Shown: positions 1 to 7,174 of the stretch, in pieces | Numbering within the stretch: position 1 is the first letter of the stretch | Layout: the number at the start of each line of letters is the position of its first letter | NCBI GenBank assembly: GCA_020532545.1 | Contig: JAJBAW010000009.1 | Coordinates: 1 to 64,000 of the forward strand | DNA from: Candidatus Cloacimonadota bacterium | GTDB taxonomy: Bacteria; Cloacimonadota; Cloacimonadia; Cloacimonadales; Cloacimonadaceae | Length of the DNA: 64,000 nucleotides | Direction: 5' to 3' | Notes under the pieces: model-generated | The model's database searches: none | Told to the model about the DNA's origin: nothing | What the model saw: the letters and a program-made list of their open reading frames with translations, nothing else | Position numbers and translations under genes: made by a program

Positions 1-3000
1 CGCCATAGGAGAGCTTTGCCCTTTACCTTACGGTTGCAGGCATCTCCCGGGCTTACACCTGAACGGACAATTGGGTGGGTTGGATTCTCACCAACTTCCC
101 ATGCAACGCTTCGTGGCGCACCGGATTCTGCATATCTATTGAAAAATGCAATTTTTGGAAGTTCCCAACTGACAAATCTTGAAACCATAAACTTAAAAAT
201 TGCTTCAATTACCGATGATCTCTCTCTATTGTCAGCATCTTTTACAGACACATTGGTTGAATGTACAGATAGAGCACTTAAGTTGGGCTATCTTGCCATA
301 AACGCTTCGATGCTATATGATTGTTTGTATCATTATTATCAAAACATGGACACATCCAATCCTTATTACGCTCCTTATGATGGGAACTTGGATAAATTGA
401 AGAACGTCATGTTAATGTGCATAGATTTAATGATGAGTACCGAAACATATTATGAGTCCATATTCGATATTCCAAGCAGTTCATATTTGAAATACAAACA
501 CGGGTATTGGGCGTCCAATTTTCCGAAAAGTCCCCACCCTGTGTATCCTGGGTTCAGCTTAATTCAGTATAGATTATCGATGTATGGCGCATTAGGATTG
601 ACTTCATTGTTGCTGTCTGCGACCGACTCCAGTATTGAAGACGAAATGTTAGACATTGTATCATATGTTGACAGTATGCTGGTTACATCAGAAATACCAT
701 TAACCTTCTCAGATGAGTATAAGAAAGCTGGCATGTTGGCTTTTCATACTTCAAATAGCGGAGCATATTTTGAGAGTTTGGGCTACTTGGGATTCCTCAT
801 GGAACATTTGTCCCCATACTTTGTGGCCAGAAAAAGGTTATCAGTTAGTAGCGTAAATTACTTCGATAATCCATATATAGTATCATGGATCAGTGACCTG
901 ACGCAGAAAGTGTCGCCCACAGGAGAAGACTGGGTATATAATGATTCTAAGTACTTACGTAAGATAAACGCTTGCGTTGCATATGCTTTCTATCAGAACA
1001 CGACCGACAGCCAAAACATTAACAATAAATGCTCGTGGTACATCCGTACAAAAAGGGACTGGCTAACAACAACGCCGCTATTACTGCAAGGTTGGATGGA
1101 TAGTTACTTTTATGTTTTGTACTTTTCAGACCCTTATAAATTCCCCAAGATGTTAAATTGCAATGACATACCAAATGTGATCAGTGAGGGGTCATGGTCG
1201 AATTCCGAGTTTTCAGTTCTTACGGCATTGCCTGATGTGCCCGCAGTTGATAGTGCAGTGTACCGATCAAAACCAACCATGCAAATAACTCATGAAAACA
1301 GCTTTTCTGGCTATCATAGTCAGGCTGATCAATCTAGCTATTCGTTTTTCTATAACGGTAAGCAGTTTCTTATTGATCCTGGTTATTACCGTACAGGTTG
1401 GAAAGATGGAAGGACTTTTTGTCGATCACCATATGCACATAATATGCTCATCGTAAATCCATCGGAGACAGTACAGAGCAGTTTACTAAGCAACTTGGGT
1501 GGTGACTATCGGCCGTTAAGTGCTTTTCGTTATTACGAAAAAGAGACTGTGACTCCAGAAGAGATGGTTGAAGATCCTTGTTTTAGGAAATACTTCCAAA
1601 AGAGTCCCGATTTAGACATCCTTAGCCTAAAACTTGGGTATCGCAACTCTGATAATAACTCTCTACCACTGGAGCAACAAGTAGAAATAGCAAGTCTATC
1701 GCGATCATTCGTCAGAGATAAGGACTTGTTTGTTATCTATGATGATGTCACTTCACATGATGAAGAGAATTTCTATGACTACTGGAATCTGTTGCACTTT
1801 GGAGTAAGTCCAGGTTCAGCTGCAGATGTTGTATTGGATAACAATGTGTTCTCAGTAAAGCAAAGTTCGGGCTCCGGGTTTGATTACCTGGAAATTGCTT
1901 GCGGATCCTTTTCACCATATTATTCGGGAACCGTTAAGGAAACTTCTGTGAATTTATTAAATTTTCCAAATTGTCAATATTTGCCTTATAATAGTCATAT
2001 TCGGGGTAAACAAGTCGCAACTGCAGCTCAGAATCCAAAGTTTATTACAGTTTTAGCCCCAAGATCAGGTGGTACTCCCAGAGTGCTTGATTCTGTTACC
2101 GTAATTGATTCTATATATTGTACTGCTGTTACAAGTATATCAAGCAGCGTCCCAGCTACGGAAACCTTAACACTGATTGGATGTACTGATGGGGGTGAAA
2201 ATGCAATTGATATATTAGATATTGCTATAGAGACAGATGGAAAAATGTTTATGGCTACTAAATACAGAGATTCTCCGTCTATTTCTTTAGATCGATCCAT
2301 TGTTTTACTGAATGGCGAATATCTGCGAGTCGATGGCACTGACCTTCTGCATTTGTACAACAGTGACATCAAGGGAATCACAGCATCATATATGCTAAAC
2401 AAGCTGGATGTGGTATGTCACGATACCTCAATTTCACATCCCAGATTTAGGGTGTATAGATCAGGTGCTGATCCAGAACAATTTACTGCAGTCATGCTAA
2501 CATCTGTCGAGCCAATGTATCCCGTGCCTCCTTCAGGCGATCCAAATCATCGATTCTATTCAACAGATATACTTCAGTCTTTAGCCTATGATGATCAGTA
2601 TTTCTATGTGAACTATGCTTGGGCTGATTTAGAAGCAGCAGGGCTGATTAATGATAATCTGGTAATCGCTAAGGGAACTATTCCGCAAACTGAGCTTTAT
2701 ACCGACCTCAATATTCAGGGAGATATAGAGATCACTGGCAATATCACAATCGCAGGTGGTGCCAGTATGGAAATAGGACCGAACAGCTCTGTATTGGTTT
2801 CTGAGGGAGTGACAATCCACAATCGTGGATTACTATCTATAGATGGTGGGAATTCGAGATCCATAACTATGGATACCAGCGACCAACAATGGTTGGGTAT
2901 TCTTACATACCAGAATGCCTACCTTTTTTGCAACAACGCTATCATCAAAAGAGCCAAGATTGGCATTCAGGCCAGAGGTGCAGTAACAATTACCAATAGT

Positions 3001-4374
3001 GAAATCCAGAATTGCGATCAGGGTATATCTATAGATATGAGAACTCCTTTCATCATCGTGAATAATAGGATCCTCCAAAACAATACTGGCATCGTGATTA
3101 TGAATAATTATATCGCCAGCTCCTTAGGGTATATAAGCGACAATGAGATAACGCAAAATGACATAGCTATGCTGATCTACAATAGCAATACCATGATTCT
3201 CAAGAATGATATTCACAATAATGCTTCGGTGGGGCTAATTATGCTCCGGAGCTCCGAGCCGATAGTCAGAGAATGCAATATCTCTTATACTGAAATCAAT
3301 GGTAGCTCAGGTCCAGAAATAAGGCTTCTAAACGACTCATATCCGATCTTAGACGAAAATAGCAATGATATCAATGCCGATGGAATAGGATATTCTCTAT
3401 ATTACCAAAGCTCTGGTGGGCTTGAGCCTATGAAGGCAACAAATAATTATTGGGGAACTACTGATGCGCGGCAGATCCGAGCCTCAATTTATCCTCCTTC
3501 GTGGAGAGTGGATTTTGAACCATTTAGCTCGGAGCCGAATACATTCTTCATACATTCAGGAGATAACCTGTTCAAGCAGGCTCTGGCGGCAGAAGAAAGT
3601 GGAGATCAAGCACTGGCCAGGCAGCTATATACCAGCATAGCTACAAATGAACCGGATAGTCTGTATGCTTTGCAGAGCTTGGGAAGACTAAACTCCATTT
3701 ATGCAGGATATCCAGACTTGTTAAATGATTTGCGCGGGATATATGATGCCTATATGGTAGCCTGCAGCGACAGTGTCCTGATAAAAGGTGCTCAGGCTAA
3801 ATATGCCATACTTGATAGACTGGATGGCCTGTACACTGAGGCAATTCAAGGTTATGAAGACCTTTTGCTACTTTCCACTACTGAAATGGATTCGCTCTTG
3901 TGTCTGCTCGATATAGCATATACCATGCAGGATATGTATTATGACGACTCAGGCAAGGCTGCCCATTCGACAATGTCATATCAATCAAATGGAATCTCGA
4001 TCTCCACCCTCAAAGATGCAAAACATACGGTTGAGCAGTTATGGGGTAAGATATTGGCTAAATCAGAAGATGAGTCAATCTACAACGCTCCGGTTCCCAC
4101 CAAATTGGAGGTGAGCAATTATCCAAATCCCTTCAATCCATCCACCACGATAGCATTCTCAGTACCGGAAGCAGGCAAGGTGCGCCTTACTGTCTATAAC
4201 ATTCGAGGACAAAGAGTACGCGATCTGATAGATGATAACATGATGAGAGGCTTCCATAAAGTGATATGGGATGGTAAGGATAATGGTAACAGCTCAGTTA
4301 GTTCTGGATTGTACTTTGTCAGAATTGATACTGGGAGCAATGCAGTGGTCAAAAAGGTAATGATGTTAAAATAG
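1..4374 (+). CDS. Heparinase II/III-like, beta-helix secreted protein with FlgD-like C-terminal sorting domain (5' end unresolved)
   Basis: The frame is open from the window edge to a TAG at 4374, about 1450 residues. Numbering from the TTG at 16, residues ~420-700 resemble the heparinase II/III C-terminal beta domain: an 'FLIDPGYY' strand, then an arginine and 'AHN'. Residues ~890-1160 are a right-handed beta-helix of NosD type with repeated NN-rich turns. Residues ~1180-1325 are alpha-helical and TPR-like. Residues ~1360-1452 are the sorting domain (NYPNPFNPST, ending KKVMMLK). This suggests a surface-bound polysaccharide lyase-like protein. No signal peptide or Shine-Dalgarno site is visible. 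The first ~45 codons oppose the riboswitch at 27-135, so they are probably not coding. TTG at 139 is the next in-frame start, but it also lacks a signal peptide. The gene may be 5'-truncated or joined to foreign sequence. Confidence 0.75.
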   Translation, partial: RHRRALPFTLRLQASPGLTPERTIGWVGFSPTSHATLRGAPDSAYLLKNAIFGSSQLTNLETINLKIASITDDLSLLSASFTDTLVECTDRALKLGYLAINASMLYDCLYHYYQNMDTSNPYYAPYDGNLDKLKNVMLMCIDLMMSTETYYESIFDIPSSSYLKYKHGYWASNFPKSPHPVYPGFSLIQYRLSMYGALGLTSLLLSATDSSIEDEMLDIVSYVDSMLVTSEIPLTFSDEYKKAGMLAFHTSNSGAYFESLGYLGFLMEHLSPYFVARKRLSVSSVNYFDNPYIVSWISDLTQKVSPTGEDWVYNDSKYLRKINACVAYAFYQNTTDSQNINNKCSWYIRTKRDWLTTTPLLLQGWMDSYFYVLYFSDPYKFPKMLNCNDIPNVISEGSWSNSEFSVLTALPDVPAVDSAVYRSKPTMQITHENSFSGYHSQADQSSYSFFYNGKQFLIDPGYYRTGWKDGRTFCRSPYAHNMLIVNPSETVQSSLLSNLGGDYRPLSAFRYYEKETVTPEEMVEDPCFRKYFQKSPDLDILSLKLGYRNSDNNSLPLEQQVEIASLSRSFVRDKDLFVIYDDVTSHDEENFYDYWNLLHFGVSPGSAADVVLDNNVFSVKQSSGSGFDYLEIACGSFSPYYSGTVKETSVNLLNFPNCQYLPYNSHIRGKQVATAAQNPKFITVLAPRSGGTPRVLDSVTVIDSIYCTAVTSISSSVPATETLTLIGCTDGGENAIDILDIAIETDGKMFMATKYRDSPSISLDRSIVLLNGEYLRVDGTDLLHLYNSDIKGITASYMLNKLDVVCHDTSISHPRFRVYRSGADPEQFTAVMLTSVEPMYPVPPSGDPNHRFYSTDILQSLAYDDQYFYVNYAWADLEAAGLINDNLVIAKGTIPQTELYTDLNIQGDIEITGNITIAGGASMEIGPNSSVLVSEGVTIHNRGLLSIDGGNSRSITMDTSDQQWLGILTYQNAYLFCNNAIIKRAKIGIQARGAVTITNSEIQNCDQGISIDMRTPFIIVNNRILQNNTGIVIMNNYIASSLGYISDNEITQNDIAMLIYNSNTMILKNDIHNNASVGLIMLRSSEPIVRECNISYTEINGSSGPEIRLLNDSYPILDENSNDINADGIGYSLYYQSSGGLEPMKATNNYWGTTDARQIRASIYPPSWRVDFEPFSSEPNTFFIHSGDNLFKQALAAEESGDQALARQLYTSIATNEPDSLYALQSLGRLNSIYAGYPDLLNDLRGIYDAYMVACSDSVLIKGAQAKYAILDRLDGLYTEAIQGYEDLLLLSTTEMDSLLCLLDIAYTMQDMYYDDSGKAAHSTMSYQSNGISISTLKDAKHTVEQLWGKILAKSEDESIYNAPVPTKLEVSNYPNPFNPSTTIAFSVPEAGKVRLTVYNIRGQRVRDLIDDNMMRGFHKVIWDGKDNGNSSVSSGLYFVRIDTGSNAVVKKVMMLK
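27..135 (-). promoter_or_regulatory. Cobalamin (B12) riboswitch, leftward
   Basis: Read on the minus strand, this stretch carries the conserved core of the cobalamin riboswitch. A GGTGC element lies at 122-118. GGGAA (100-96) is followed by GGTGAGAATCC (92-82). A B12-box-like AGCCCGGGAGATGCCTGC lies at 53-36, close to the family consensus AGcCaGgAGACcTGCC. The variable arm between the core and the B12 box is short, as in compact class-II or AdoCbl variants. The controlled gene would lie left of position 1, typically a B12 transporter (btuB) or a corrinoid-related gene. The 3' expression platform is cut by the window edge. The motif match is by eye; a covariance-model hit to RF00174 or a variant would settle it. 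Confidence 0.68.
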
Positions 4375-4448
4375 CGTCATATGATCATAGGGTGCTTTGA
4401 AGCCTTTCCGTCAAAGAGATTTCTGAAGCATCATCAAAATGAGAATTG

Positions 4449-4475
4449 GGGCACGGTCATCAGATCGTGCCCTTG
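4449..4475 (+). terminator. Putative terminator after the heparinase-like gene
   Basis: A perfect 7-bp GC-rich stem, GGGCACG (4449-4455) with CGTGCCC (4466-4472), encloses a 10-nt loop and is followed by a weak T run (TTGTT). It lies 75 bp beyond the stop codon at 4374. Confidence 0.5.
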
Positions 4476-4794
4476 TTCATGCTACATTCAGTCCACACCA
4501 GCAAATTGCCCTATCGAGGGGCCAGGTTCATTTAAACGGGACTTACCGGGTTTGTTGTGATAGCAACGCAATGTAAATTCTCAAAAGCTATTCGGAAGCT
4601 GATCAATTTATGGTCTAACGTTTTTGGGTAAAACGAGAGCTGCAGAGACATTTTTTGGAAGATCATCATTTGATCTGTCCACAAGGATTCCCTTCGCACT
4701 TTTTCCATAGAGCAATACCAAGTTAATGATTCTGATGTGGTTAGCATATTTGATCAGTCTTAGTTCCTAACTATCGAAAAAGCCAAGAAAAGAG

Positions 4795-4822
4795 TTGACA
4801 AGGAATAAGCCCAAGAGATAAT
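4795..4822 (+). promoter_or_regulatory. Sigma-70-type promoter of the DUF5320-like gene
   Basis: A perfect TTGACA (4795-4800) is followed, 16 bp on, by GATAAT (4817-4822). The predicted start near 4829 gives a leader of about 140 nt before the ATG at 4971. Confidence 0.6.
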
Positions 4823-4835
4823 GAACTTATGTTCA
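4822..4835. promoter_or_regulatory. Palindrome overlapping -10/+1, possible operator
   Basis: TGAAC-TTAT-GTTCA is a perfect 5-bp inverted repeat. It begins at the last base of the -10 box and spans the predicted transcription start, the usual position for a repressor site. No regulator gene is adjacent, so the binding protein is unknown. Confidence 0.4.
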
Positions 4836-4920
4836 CATGGCTGCAATATACAATTGGACTAAATGCTTATTCAAGTGCCAATTGCAACGCGATAGAATAA
4901 TTTACGTTATGAAACAACCT

Positions 4921-4952
4921 GCTGACAGCTAAAGCATAACGCAACTGTCAGC
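4921..4952 (+). other. Leader hairpin upstream of the DUF5320-like gene
   Basis: GCTGACAG (4921-4928) pairs perfectly with CTGTCAGC (4945-4952) around a 16-nt loop, 8 nt before the GGAGGT ribosome-binding site (4961-4966). There is no T run, so it is more likely an mRNA-stability or translation element than a terminator. Confidence 0.4.
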
Positions 4953-4970
4953 CTAAACATGGAGGTAAAC

Positions 4971-5171
4971 ATGCCAAGAAGAGATGGAACAGGACCCCAA
5001 AATAGCTCAGTTAGAGGTAGAGGATTGGGTGATTGTGGTAAACCCGGCAATTCTCAAAACCCAGTAAAACAAGGAAGTAGCAGCAATACTCTGATAGATG
5101 TCGCCGCTCAAGTGCTTTTGAGCCTCATCAGATCCCTGACCTCAAAAAAACCGGATCACAAGCAGGAATAG
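4971..5171 (+). CDS. Small DUF5320-like protein
   Basis: This is a 66-residue protein. The ATG at 4971 is chosen over the in-frame ATG at 4959 because GGAGGT (4961-4966) lies 4 nt ahead of it and overlaps the other. The N-terminus (MPRRDGTGP, then RGRGLGDCG) matches the DUF5320 family pattern 'MPxxDGTGPxG...TGRGxGxC'. Members are small proteins often found near iron-molybdenum cluster-binding (NifX/NafY-like) genes. None of those partners is nearby here; the next gene is a uracil-DNA glycosylase 91 bp downstream. The middle is Ser/Asn/Gln-rich and probably disordered, followed by one hydrophobic helix (VAAQVLLSLIRSL). The function of the family is unknown. It has its own promoter and possible operator. 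Confidence 0.7.
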   Translation: MPRRDGTGPQNSSVRGRGLGDCGKPGNSQNPVKQGSSSNTLIDVAAQVLLSLIRSLTSKKPDHKQE

Positions 5172-5189
5172 TCTCTGCAATGCCCAAAT

Positions 5190-5251
5190 AGTGATTTATA
5201 ATCCGACAGTTGTTCTGCGTCCCAAAACGCCACAGAACTGAGATAATCACT
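5190..5251 (+). other. Nested inverted repeat ahead of the uracil-DNA glycosylase gene
   Basis: The outer arms AGTGATT (5190-5196) and AATCACT (5245-5251) enclose a second hairpin. That hairpin is formed by GTTCT (5212-5216) with AGAAC (5234-5238) and GCGT (5217-5220) with ACGC (5227-5230). It ends 11 nt before the ATG at 5263, so the folded leader could influence translation. No T run follows. Confidence 0.35.
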
Positions 5252-5262
5252 GATTATACCTT

Positions 5263-5991
5263 ATGAATTTACCAAATCTTAAGCACTGCAAACTCTGCGA
5301 ACTGCACAAAAGCAGAACTCATGTGCTGCTGGGTGAGGGCGATCCTCAAGCCGATATTATGCTCATAGCCCAAGCGCCAGGAGAGCTGGAGGACAGAGAA
5401 AACCAGATCTTCATCGGCCCCTCCGGCCAGATGCTGGATCGCCTGTTTGCAGATTGCGGAATCAAGAGAGAAAATATCTATATTACCAATCTCTTGAAAT
5501 GTCGCCTGCCGCAAAACCGACGTCCCAAACAGTGGGAAATCGCAGCTTGCGCAATCTACCTGGAAGCAGAAATCCGTCTGGTGCAACCCAGAATAGTCTC
5601 ACCCCTGGGCTATTATGCCACCAAATACAGCTTTGAAAGCAGAGGCCTGAAGCCCTTTACCAAAGCAGACTATCCTGCTCTGATCGGCAAGGCCTTTCCG
5701 GCAGGGGAGCTGATCATTTATCCCCTCAGCCATCCCACATCACTGATCCATCATCCTGAGTACTATCCCGCTAATGTGGCATACTATAAAAGGCTATTAC
5801 ACTGGGAAGAATGCAAATGGTATCGGGTCTGTCCGATCAAGCGTTTCACCGAAGAATTGAGCTTAGATCTCCATTGGGCAGATCAATACTGCTTGGGAGA
5901 TTGGCAGAGCTGTGAACGCTTCCGGCAAGAAGAGGCCGGCATTGCCCATCCTGACAGCCTATTGCCAGATGGATCGTATTTAAACAAATAA
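5263..5991 (+). CDS. Uracil-DNA glycosylase, family 4-type, with extra C-terminal cysteine module
   Basis: This 242-residue protein would excise uracil from DNA. C9, C12, C80 and C96 are placed like the four 4Fe-4S ligands of family 4 enzymes. The 'AQAPGELED' segment (36-44) corresponds to the family's GEAPGxxED active-site loop, and HPTS (157-160) to the second conserved motif (HPS/HPA). The glycine-rich 'GPSG' follows at 52-55. After the catalytic domain, residues ~180-242 form an extension with four more cysteines (C184, C190, C210, C217) and the pattern CP-KRF...YCLGDWQSC...HPD..LPDG. That is a plausible second metal site or zinc knuckle. I recall similar tails in some clostridial and archaeal homologues. 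The radical SAM gene starts 27 bp downstream and is probably co-transcribed. Confidence 0.85.
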   Translation: MNLPNLKHCKLCELHKSRTHVLLGEGDPQADIMLIAQAPGELEDRENQIFIGPSGQMLDRLFADCGIKRENIYITNLLKCRLPQNRRPKQWEIAACAIYLEAEIRLVQPRIVSPLGYYATKYSFESRGLKPFTKADYPALIGKAFPAGELIIYPLSHPTSLIHHPEYYPANVAYYKRLLHWEECKWYRVCPIKRFTEELSLDLHWADQYCLGDWQSCERFRQEEAGIAHPDSLLPDGSYLNK

Positions 5992-6018
5992 TAAAGACCT
6001 TAATCACACGGAGTATAT

Positions 6019-6957
6019 ATGAAATATTTATTTGGCCCGGTTCCCTCGCGTCGCCTGGGCATCTCATTGGGAGTGGATTTGGTTCCCCACAAAGTTTGCA
6101 CGCTGAATTGCGTTTTCTGCGAGGTGGGGCTCACCACTACCCTCAGCATCGAAAGAAAGGAATATGTGCCAATCGATGAGGTGATCCAAGAATTGGCGGA
6201 ATATCTCAGTCAAAAGCCAGAATTGGACTACATCACCTTCTCAGGACAGGGCGAGCCCACTCTGAACAGCGGCTTGGGCAGAGTGGTAAGCTATCTAAAA
6301 GACCAGCATCCCGGCTACAAAATAGCCCTTTTGACCAACGGCACCCTGTTTTGGGACGCGGCACTCAGAGCCGAAGTATCCCGGATAGAGCTGATCTTGC
6401 CAAGTCTGAATGCAGCATCAGATTTCATCTTCCGCAAAATCGATCGCCCGAGCGCCAGCCTTGATATTAACAAGATCATTGAAGGGCTCATCCAATTGCG
6501 TAAAGAATTTAGTGGCAAGATTTATCTGGAAGTATTTCTGGTTCCTGGACTAAACGATACCGAGGCGGAACTAAGCTTGCTGAAAGAGGCTATCATCAAA
6601 ATCAATCCTGATCTCGTGCAGCTCAATTCTCTGGATCGCCCCGGTCCCGAACCATGGGTAAAGCACATGTCTGCAGAAAGGCTCGAATATGTAGCCTCTT
6701 TCCTGAGACCTCTGCCAGTGGAGATCGTAGCCAAAGCTACCAGTAGAAAAAGCATCCAGAGCTTTCAGAAAGACATCTCACAACAGATACTGGATACTAT
6801 AAAACGCAGACCTTGCACAGATCAAGACCTCTGCGATATTCTGGGCCTGCACAAAAACGAACTCAATAAGTATCTCAGCGAATTGTTGGATGAGGATCTG
6901 ATCGAATCCCAGCGCATGGAGCGAGGCTTGTTCTTTTTGCCCAAAGCGTCTAAGTAG
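6019..6957 (+). CDS. Radical SAM protein with C-terminal winged helix
   Basis: This 312-residue protein carries the radical SAM cysteines C27, C31 and C34 (CTLNCVFC), which bind the 4Fe-4S cluster that cleaves S-adenosylmethionine. The N-terminus (FGPVPSRRLG...DLVPHKVCTLNC) is the signature of a widespread COG0731-like subfamily whose substrate is unknown. 'SGQGEPTLN' (~76-84) is the glycine-rich SAM-contact strand. From ~252 onward there is a winged-helix-like segment (ILDTIKRRPCTDQDLCDILGLHKNEL). This suggests binding to nucleic acid or protein. It follows the uracil-DNA glycosylase gene on the same strand. Confidence 0.88.
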   Translation: MKYLFGPVPSRRLGISLGVDLVPHKVCTLNCVFCEVGLTTTLSIERKEYVPIDEVIQELAEYLSQKPELDYITFSGQGEPTLNSGLGRVVSYLKDQHPGYKIALLTNGTLFWDAALRAEVSRIELILPSLNAASDFIFRKIDRPSASLDINKIIEGLIQLRKEFSGKIYLEVFLVPGLNDTEAELSLLKEAIIKINPDLVQLNSLDRPGPEPWVKHMSAERLEYVASFLRPLPVEIVAKATSRKSIQSFQKDISQQILDTIKRRPCTDQDLCDILGLHKNELNKYLSELLDEDLIESQRMERGLFFLPKASK

Positions 6958-7062
6958 GCAGTGCAACCCGCCCCGTTAATTACGAATTCAGCGAACAAGA
7001 TAGAGCTGAGCTTTCAGGTAGGGGAGGGCTACTTTCTGCCCCAACATAGCAGAGAAAGTAAA

Positions 7063-7113
7063 GTGGCTCTCTTCAAGCTGAGTGATCGGGCATTCGGCAC
7101 TGAAGAGAGCCAC
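7063..7113. terminator. Bidirectional hairpin terminator between convergent genes
   Basis: GTGGCTCTCTTCA (7063-7075) and TGAAGAGAGCCAC (7101-7113) form a perfect 13-bp stem around a 25-nt loop, and AGCAGA/TCTGCT arms lie just outside. It sits between the converging genes ending at 6957 and 7175. T runs are poor on both sides. Confidence 0.55.
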
Positions 7114-7174
7114 TATATCTGCTGAAAATCAGTTATTCATTCTGCAGAATATGTTTTCAATTTTAGCAAGTATT

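Larger units (their letters stand above)
4375..4970. other. Intergenic region, 596 bp
   Basis: No convincing gene is seen. The left third holds a terminator-like hairpin (4449-4475). The right half holds a promoter (4795-4822), a palindrome over its -10/+1 (4822-4835) and a perfect 8-bp hairpin in the leader (4921-4952) of the small gene at 4971. The reverse-strand open frame at 4532-4747 has no ribosome-binding site or recognisable protein features. Confidence 0.6.

Noticed and set aside
4532-4747. 71-codon minus-strand open frame in the 4375-4970 gap
   Set aside because: No start signal, hydrophobic pattern or family resemblance. The region is better explained as regulatory or spacer DNA.
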